Source of the DNA: JAULUH01 sp032111745 | GTDB taxonomy: Bacteria; Chloroflexota; Anaerolineae; JAAEKA01 | DNA: 10,008 bases | Assembly: GCA_032111745.1 (NCBI GenBank) | Contig: JAULUH010000292.1 | Location: 1-10,008, forward strand | Direction of reading: 5' to 3' | Shown here: piece after piece, positions 6,085 through 10,008 of the stretch | Layout of the letters: every line of letters begins with the position of its first letter | Numbering within the stretch: the stretch's first letter is position 1 | Notes under the pieces: model-generated | Database searches by the model: none | Told to the model about the DNA's origin: nothing | What the model saw: the letters and a program-made list of their open reading frames with translations, nothing else | Made by a program: the position numbers and the translations under genes

Positions 6085-6139
6085 GGAGCAGGAATGGCTT
6101 GGCGGGGCTGCCGCAGCCCCGCCAAGCCATTCCTGCTCC
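6085..6139. repeat. Perfect 55-base palindrome (27-bp stem, single-base centre)
   Basis: The left arm 6085-6111 and right arm 6113-6139 are exact reverse complements over 27 bases around C6112. The arms begin GGAGCAGGAATGG and end CCATTCCTGCTCC. No T-run follows on either strand, which argues against a simple intrinsic terminator. A perfect stem this long in otherwise non-coding DNA suggests a mobile or REP/MITE-like repeat, or a structured RNA element in the leader side of the reductase gene. It ends about 46 bases before the proposed -35 of that gene. Confidence 0.85.
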
Positions 6140-6184
6140 TACACCCGCACCATGAGTGGCCACGGATATCGGCCAGTGCCGGGT

Positions 6185-6213
6185 TCGCCAGGGATGGGCG
6201 TTTGGTGTATACT
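6185..6213 (+). promoter_or_regulatory. Probable sigma-70-type promoter for the aldo-keto reductase gene
   Basis: TCGCCA (6185-6190, four of six matches to TTGACA) and TATACT (6208-6213) are separated by 17 bases. Transcription would begin near 6220. GGAGG at 6244-6248 then lies 6 bases before the ATG at 6255. The promoter is inferred from sequence only. Confidence 0.5.
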
Positions 6214-6254
6214 ATCGGTGCTGCTGTTTTCCGATGCCATCCTGGAGGGACGCC

Positions 6255-7229
6255 ATGAAGAGCTACCAGATTGCCCACACTGACCTGCGCGTGTCTCGCC
6301 TGGCCTATGGCTGCATGAATATCGGCGGCACCTGGGGGCCGGGGCCGATGACGGCTGAGGAGCGGCGGGCGGCGATGGAGTCCATCGCCGCGGCCCACGC
6401 CCATGGGATCAACTTCTTCGACCACGCCGATATCTACACCCGGGGCAAATCGGAGCTGGTGTTTGGGGAGGCCCTGCAGGCCCTGGGCATCGCGCGGCAG
6501 GAGGTGGTGATCCAGGGAAAGTGCGGCATCCACCTGCCTGGGGACTCTGGTCCGGGCAGCCCCGGGCGCTACGACTTCAGCTACAACCACATCGTGGCCG
6601 CGGTGGAGGGCAGCTTGCGGCGGCTAGGCACGGATTATCTTGATATCCTGCTGCTACATCGCCCCGATCCGCTGGTGGAGCCGGGGGAGGTGGCGCGGGC
6701 GTTTGACACGCTGCACCAGCGCGGCCAGGTGCGCTATTTCGGCGTCAGCAACCACACGGGCCCGCAGATCGACCTGCTGCGCAGCCGGGTCAGCCAGCCG
6801 CTGGTGGCCAATCAAGTTGAGGTGAGCCTGCTGCACAACGCCCTGATCGACGTCGGGGTGATGGCGGACCGGGTTGACGCGATCTACGCTGCAGCCGAGG
6901 GCACCCTAGATTACTGCCGGCGCCAGAACATCCTGGTGCAAGCGTATTCGCCGGTGGCTGGTGGGCAGCTGATCGATCCGCCGCCTGGCGCCGAGGAGAG
7001 GGTGCACCGGGCGGCGGTGGCGGTGGCGGACATGGCCCGGGCCAGGGGTGTGACGCCGGAGGCGATTATCCTGGCCTGGCTGTTGCGCCATCCGGCGGGC
7101 ATCCAGCCGGTGATCGGCACTACCCGGCCGGCGCGCATCGCGGCCAGCTGCCAGGCCGACGAGGTGGAGCTGAGCCGGGAGGAATGGTACACCCTGTATA
7201 TCGCGGGCCGGGGACGGCCGGTGCCGTAG
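6255..7229 (+). CDS. Aldo-keto reductase, YdhF-like
   Basis: This 324-residue cytosolic oxidoreductase of the AKR superfamily has a TIM barrel that uses NADPH to reduce carbonyls. The catalytic tetrad is visible: Asp56 and Tyr61 in 'FFDHADIYTRG', Lys89 in 'IQGKCGI' and His135 in 'LLLHRPDPL'. Other family marks are 'VSRLAYGCMNIGG' near the N-terminus, 'GQVRYFGVSNHT' (about 157-168), 'NQVEVSLLHNALID', and 'QPVIGTTRPARI' near the cofactor end. The pattern 'DHADIY' with 'LLLHRPDPL' and a C-terminus ending in VP resembles E. coli YdhF, and the length is full. The ATG at 6255 follows GGAGGGACGCC; the frame is open further upstream only through the repeat region. A 45-base gap with a small CCTGC/GCAGG stem separates it from the next gene, so cotranscription is possible. 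The physiological substrate is unknown. Confidence 0.93.
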   Translation: MKSYQIAHTDLRVSRLAYGCMNIGGTWGPGPMTAEERRAAMESIAAAHAHGINFFDHADIYTRGKSELVFGEALQALGIARQEVVIQGKCGIHLPGDSGPGSPGRYDFSYNHIVAAVEGSLRRLGTDYLDILLLHRPDPLVEPGEVARAFDTLHQRGQVRYFGVSNHTGPQIDLLRSRVSQPLVANQVEVSLLHNALIDVGVMADRVDAIYAAAEGTLDYCRRQNILVQAYSPVAGGQLIDPPPGAEERVHRAAVAVADMARARGVTPEAIILAWLLRHPAGIQPVIGTTRPARIAASCQADEVELSREEWYTLYIAGRGRPVP

Positions 7230-7274
7230 GGCCCCTGGGTATCCTGCGTTGCAGGCTGGGCAAGGGTAACTGCA

Positions 7275-7736
7275 ATGGTTGACGAGAACGAGATCAGCAG
7301 CTGGCATCGCTATTTTGCCGTGGAGTGCAACAACTGCGCCTGGGGCCTGGCGGCCCAGGCGGAGAGGAGCCCGGCAGAGGACGAGGAGATGCTGCTGCAG
7401 GCCTATGCAGCGGCCTACCACTGGTCCCAGGTGGGCACGTCCCTTAATCGCATGCGCGCCGAGCTCGCCCTGGCCCACGTGCACGCGCTTCTGGGGCATG
7501 CTGACCTGGCCAATCACTACGCAGCGCGGGTGCTCGACTTTGCCACGCACCAGGACGTGGAGGACTGGGACCTGGCCTTCGCCCATGCCGAGATGGCCCA
7601 CGCTGCGGCAGCAGCAGGGGATGCCGAACGCCATGCGAAGCACTATGCTGACGCTCAGGCGTTCGGGGAGAGAATCCGTGATGAGGAAGACCGCAGGGTG
7701 TTCTTCGAGGAGTTTGCGCGCATCCCGAGACCATGA
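7275..7736 (+). CDS. Uncharacterised TPR-like alpha-helical protein
   Basis: This 153-residue protein is soluble, acidic and strongly helical. Residues about 45-142 show TPR-like helix pairs rich in Ala, His and aromatic positions: 'AYAAAYHWSQVG', 'RAELALAHVHALLGHADLANHYAARVLDF', 'WDLAFAHAEMAHAAAAAGDAERHAKHYADAQAFGERI'. The 'LGHADLANHYA' and 'AGDAERHAKHY' segments look like TPR helix A/B turns. No enzyme motif, signal peptide or membrane segment is seen. The start is the ATG at 7275; its ribosome binding site (AAGG at 7262-7265) is modest. The end overlaps the APH(6)-type kinase by four bases (ATGA at 7733-7736), so the two are probably translationally coupled. A regulatory, scaffolding or sensing partner for the kinases is possible, but function is unknown. 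Confidence 0.85.
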   Translation: MVDENEISSWHRYFAVECNNCAWGLAAQAERSPAEDEEMLLQAYAAAYHWSQVGTSLNRMRAELALAHVHALLGHADLANHYAARVLDFATHQDVEDWDLAFAHAEMAHAAAAAGDAERHAKHYADAQAFGERIRDEEDRRVFFEEFARIPRP

Positions 7737-8740
7737 ACGAGCGCAAGAACGGAAGGGGCGCGGGTAGCAGTAGCCAGCCAGTCAGGACGTCGCCAGAGTT
7801 CGAGCAACGAATTGCCGGCGTCCATGGCGAGGCGGGACTCGGGTGGCTGCAACGCCTGCCCGATACGGTCAACACGTTTGCCAAACGCTGGGGGTTGGCG
7901 GTAGGGCCTGCTTATGAGCCGCTTTCATACAACTATGTTGCGCAGGCCGTGCGCGCGGACGGCACCGAGGCGGTGCTCAAGCTGGGGGTGCCCAACCCGC
8001 TACTGGCGCAGGAGGTCGCCGCGCTGCAGCTCTATGATGGCCGCGGCGCGGTGCGGCTGTTGGAGGCCGACCCGGACGAAGGTGCCCTGTTGCTGGAGCG
8101 GCTGCGGCCAGGCACCCTGCTGGCAGAGCTGGTGGACGACGATGCGGCCACCCTGATCGCAGCTGAGACCATGCAGCAGCTATGGCGGCCGCTGCCGGAT
8201 GGGCATCCTTTCGTGCCGGTCGCCAGGTGGGCGGCCGGCCTCCAGGGGATGCGGCTGCGTTTCCATGGCGGCACGGGCCCATTGCGGGCGGACCTGGTGG
8301 AGCTGGCCGAGGGGCTTTTTGCCGAGCTGTTGGTGGACATGGACGAGGTGGTGCTGCTGCACGGCGACCTGCATCACTTCAACATCGTGGCGGCAGAGCG
8401 CGAGCCGTGGCTGGCCCTGGACCCGCACGGTGCGGCCGGGGAGCCGGTGTACGAGACCGGAGCGCTGCTGCGCAACCGGTTTCAGCACCTGGCGACGGCG
8501 ACTGCGCGCCAGCGGCTGCAGGCCCGCCGGGTTGCGCTACTGGCCGAGAGGTTGGGCCTGGATCGACAGCGTATCCTGTCTTGGGGCGTGGCCCAGACCG
8601 TGCTGTCGGCGTGGTGGGATATTGAGGACAACGCCGAGGGCTGGGGGGCTGCGATGATGTGCGCCGAAGACCTGGCTGCGCTGCTGCGGAATCGCAGCGG
8701 CCGGCCGGCGCGCGCCGGAGCGGGGGAGGTGAGGTCATGA
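7733..8740 (+). CDS. Aminoglycoside 6-phosphotransferase/hydroxyurea kinase-type phosphotransferase (APH(6) family)
   Basis: This 335-residue ATP-dependent small-molecule kinase fits the APH(6)/hydroxyurea-resistance family, whose known members include streptomycin 6-phosphotransferases such as StrB. Visible motifs are Lys83 in 'AVLKLGVP', Glu94 in 'LLAQEVAAL', 'DGRGAVRLLE' (102-111), 'ALLLERLRPG' (118-127), the Brenner-type loop HGDLHHFNI with catalytic Asp212, the metal-binding Asp230 in 'LALDPHGAAGEP', and 'LSAWWDIED' near the C-terminus. All key kinase residues are present. The N-terminal 35 or so residues are extra and disordered-looking. It overlaps the TPR-like gene by four bases upstream and the next kinase by four bases downstream. 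The natural substrate is unknown: many chromosomal members have not been shown to confer resistance. Confidence 0.9.
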   Translation: MNERKNGRGAGSSSQPVRTSPEFEQRIAGVHGEAGLGWLQRLPDTVNTFAKRWGLAVGPAYEPLSYNYVAQAVRADGTEAVLKLGVPNPLLAQEVAALQLYDGRGAVRLLEADPDEGALLLERLRPGTLLAELVDDDAATLIAAETMQQLWRPLPDGHPFVPVARWAAGLQGMRLRFHGGTGPLRADLVELAEGLFAELLVDMDEVVLLHGDLHHFNIVAAEREPWLALDPHGAAGEPVYETGALLRNRFQHLATATARQRLQARRVALLAERLGLDRQRILSWGVAQTVLSAWWDIEDNAEGWGAAMMCAEDLAALLRNRSGRPARAGAGEVRS

Positions 8741-9753
8741 GCGATGCTGCGCACCGCGGGAGTGCTGTGGGGATATGGGCCCAGCCCGGCTGGGAGGGAC
8801 AGGTCCAGCAATGGATCCAGGCGGAGCTGGGCCGGCTGGGCATCCGCATGCGCGGGGAAATCAAGGAGCTGCATGTGCGGCCCTGGTCCACGGTCCTGCA
8901 GGTGCCGACGGTGGTGGGCTCGATCTATTTCAAGGCCAACATGCCGGTGCTGGCCCACGAGCCGGCGTTGACCCGAACCGTGGCCCGCTGGCGGCCGGAC
9001 TGCGTGCCGCAGGTGCTGGCCAGCGATGCCGGCCGTGGCTGGCTGCTGATGGCGGACGGCGGCACGCCTCTGCGCAACGTGGTCCGGGCCGATCGCGACC
9101 TCGGCCATTGGCGCGAGGTGTTGCCGTTGTATGCCGGGCTGCAGATGGAGATGGCCGCGCACACTGCGGAGCTGCTGGCGGCCGGGGCGTTCGACCGCCG
9201 GCTGGCGCGGCTGCCCGGCCTGTTGGAGCAGCTGCTGGCTGACCGCGGTGCGCTGCGGCTGGGGATGCAGGATGGTCTGTCACCGCAGGAGCACCGGCAG
9301 CTGCAGGAGCTCTTGCCCGCGTTCGCAGCGGACTGCTCAACGCTGGCCGCGTTTGGGATCCCGGAGACGCTGCAGCACGACGACTTCCATGACGGCAACG
9401 TCCTGGTGGCGCAGGGTCGCTACATCTTCTTTGACTGGGCGGAGAGCGCGGTGGCCCATCCATTCTACACCCTGGTGGTCACGCTGCGTAGCATTGCTTA
9501 TTCTCTGGGGATGAAAGAAGAGGATGCAGGACTGAAGGAGTTAAGGGATGTCTACCTGGAGGCGTGGACCCGATACGGGTCGCGGGCGGAGCTGCGCGCA
9601 GCTTTTGTGCTGGCGGACCGGGTGGGGCGGATCAACCGGGCGCTGACCTGGGACCGGGTGGTGGCGGGGATGGAAGAGGCGGCGCGGGAGGAGTATGGGG
9701 AAGCGGTGCCGGGGTGGTTGCGGGAGTACCTGGCTAGCGTGACGGGCGCTTGA
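8737..9753 (+). CDS. APH-fold phosphotransferase (aminoglycoside phosphotransferase/choline kinase-like)
   Basis: This 338-residue kinase-fold protein is distinct from its upstream neighbour. It shows Lys66 in 'SIYFKANM', Glu75 in 'AHEPALTR', 'RGWLLMADGG' hinge-like residues (about 100-109), the catalytic loop HDDFHDGNV (214-222; Asp216 and Asn221) and the metal-binding Asp233 in 'YIFFDWAE', so the ATP site and catalytic base are intact. The C-terminal half is helical, ending 'PGWLREYLASV'. I chose the ATG at 8737, which overlaps the previous stop as ATGA and follows GGGAGGTGAGG; the frame is open back to 8659 but only within the upstream gene. Family members phosphorylate aminoglycosides, choline, sugars or other small molecules; the substrate here is unknown. 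It is the last gene of the unit; a 17-bp inverted repeat follows its stop within 7 bases. Confidence 0.9.
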   Translation: MSDAAHRGSAVGIWAQPGWEGQVQQWIQAELGRLGIRMRGEIKELHVRPWSTVLQVPTVVGSIYFKANMPVLAHEPALTRTVARWRPDCVPQVLASDAGRGWLLMADGGTPLRNVVRADRDLGHWREVLPLYAGLQMEMAAHTAELLAAGAFDRRLARLPGLLEQLLADRGALRLGMQDGLSPQEHRQLQELLPAFAADCSTLAAFGIPETLQHDDFHDGNVLVAQGRYIFFDWAESAVAHPFYTLVVTLRSIAYSLGMKEEDAGLKELRDVYLEAWTRYGSRAELRAAFVLADRVGRINRALTWDRVVAGMEEAAREEYGEAVPGWLREYLASVTGA

Positions 9754-9759
9754 GGTGGG

Positions 9760-9810
9760 GAGTCGAGGCTCTGGCCGGTCGGCATCCTGGACTGGCCAGA
9801 GCCTCGACTC
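9760..9810. repeat. Perfect 17-bp inverted repeat downstream of the kinase operon
   Basis: GAGTCGAGGCTCTGGCC (9760-9776) and its exact reverse complement (9794-9810) flank a 17-base loop. The repeat starts 6 bases after the TGA at 9751-9753. There is no T-run after either arm, so a classic intrinsic terminator is not supported, but the strong stem between two convergent genes could still end or protect both transcripts. It may equally be a dispersed palindromic repeat. Confidence 0.75.
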
Positions 9811-9811
9811 G

Positions 9812-9855
9812 GAACCCGGAGCGGCTGAAGCCGCCACTACGAACCCGGAGCGGCT
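9812..9855 (+). repeat. 30-base interspersed repeat, copy B, with tandem partial copy
   Basis: The full copy (9816-9845) matches copy A at 3194-3223 in 25 of 30 positions. The 15-base unit GAACCCGGAGCGGCT occurs at 9812-9826 and again at 9841-9855, giving a 29-base tandem period. Each full unit has a GCGGC/GCCGC stem with loop TGAA. The second partial copy runs into the stop codon of the minus-strand GIN-domain gene. Confidence 0.7.
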
Positions 9856-10008
9856 AGCGGGGGCCGATGGTGGATGAGCCGGAGGTGTCCGAGTTCACGT
9901 TGGTGGGGTTGCCCAGGTATTGGACCGAGGACGCGCCGCTGGCGGAGGCGTCGAGCCGGCCGCTAACGTCGATAATGATGCGACTAGCGCCAGAGGAATC
10001 GGCCGACG
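9854..10008 (-). CDS. GIN domain-containing protein, C-terminal end (partial)
   Basis: The last 50 codons and the TAG stop (9856-9854) of a minus-strand gene are in the window; the 5' part lies beyond the right edge. The peptide is Ser/Gly/Ala-rich with repeating beta-helix turns: 'SSGASRIIIDVSGRLDASA', 'SGASSVQYLGNPTNVNSD' and a final 'TSGSSTIGPR'. The pattern 'SGASSV-YLGNPTNV' followed by a 'GSS-I-PR' end is typical of the C-terminus of the head GIN domain (DUF2807), usually on secreted or membrane-anchored surface proteins. The two strand-turn repeats and the Arg ending are as expected for a complete C-terminus. The gene converges with the kinase operon. Confidence 0.8.
   Translation of the reverse strand, partial: SADSSGASRIIIDVSGRLDASASGASSVQYLGNPTNVNSDTSGSSTIGPR

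Larger units (their letters stand above)
5718..6254. other. Gene-free, repeat-rich intergenic region
   Basis: These 537 bases lie between the regulator and the aldo-keto reductase. Frames are open on both strands, but their products are low-complexity and mirror the inverted repeats, so I call no gene. The region contains a 7-bp stem hairpin (5985-6003), a pair of degenerate 22-base direct repeats (5977-5998 and 6064-6085; 17 of 22 identical), a perfect long hairpin (6085-6139) and the probable promoter of the reductase. Positions 5718-5970 hold nothing I recognise. Confidence 0.65.

Noticed and set aside
6085..6139. Palindrome as an intrinsic terminator of the regulator gene
   Set aside because: No T-run follows the stem, and it lies about 370 bases downstream of the regulator stop.
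5806..6258. Plus-strand open frame of about 150 codons (and a minus-strand counterpart) in the repeat region
   Set aside because: The product has no family features, changes character along its length, and much of it is the translation of inverted repeats.
8180..9463. Minus-strand open frames opposite the two kinases
   Set aside because: They are shadows of GC-rich codons in genes with intact catalytic motifs; their products are Pro/Arg/Ala-rich without family features.
9812..9855. Tandem repeat as a CRISPR array
   Set aside because: There are only two units, the second partial, with no spacer of normal length between 15-base matches and no cas genes.

Overview
The window is GC-rich bacterial chromosome with compact, often overlapping genes. 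Several features point to a member of the Chloroflexota (Anaerolineae or Caldilineae type). These are a secreted beta-propeller protein carrying short 'IPLV' or 'LPMI' patches, a GIN-domain surface protein, an orphan degenerate-receiver winged-helix regulator, and short GC-rich intergenic repeats. The phylum call is an inference from gene families and style, not from a marker gene. There is no rRNA, tRNA, CRISPR array, transposase or phage gene that I can support.

Layout. (1) Positions 1-1814, plus strand: the last codons of the AmmeMemoRadiSam radical SAM enzyme (amrS), then amrB (MEMO family), a DUF503/YlxP-like small protein and a class D/E/F-like sortase whose start overlaps the DUF503 stop. 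(2) Positions 1868-2911, minus strand: a two-domain esterase (N-terminal GDFNDW-type E-set domain, C-terminal enterochelin-esterase-like alpha/beta hydrolase). A single in-frame amber codon at the domain junction splits it. (3) Positions 2912-3248: intergenic DNA with an imperfect dyad and a 30-base interspersed repeat. (4) Positions 3249-4784, minus strand: a large secreted protein with an N-terminal beta-sandwich-like region, two propeller blades and a C-terminal beta-rich region. (5) Positions 5070-5717, plus strand: an OmpR/PhoB-type regulator behind an extended -10 promoter, divergent from the secreted protein. (6) Positions 5718-6254: non-coding, repeat-rich, with a perfect 27-bp stem hairpin. 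(7) Positions 6255-9753, plus strand: an aldo-keto reductase of the YdhF type, then a translationally coupled trio of a TPR-like helical protein, an APH(6)/hydroxyurea-type kinase and a second APH-fold kinase, joined by two ATGA overlaps. (8) Positions 9754-9853: a perfect 17-bp inverted repeat and a tandem copy of the 30-base repeat. (9) Positions 9854-10008, minus strand: the C-terminus of a GIN-domain protein, whose stop codon lies inside the repeat.

The points most worth following are the amber-split esterase, the coupled double-kinase operon of unknown substrate, the long perfect hairpin at 6085-6139, and the shared repeat at 3194 and 9816.
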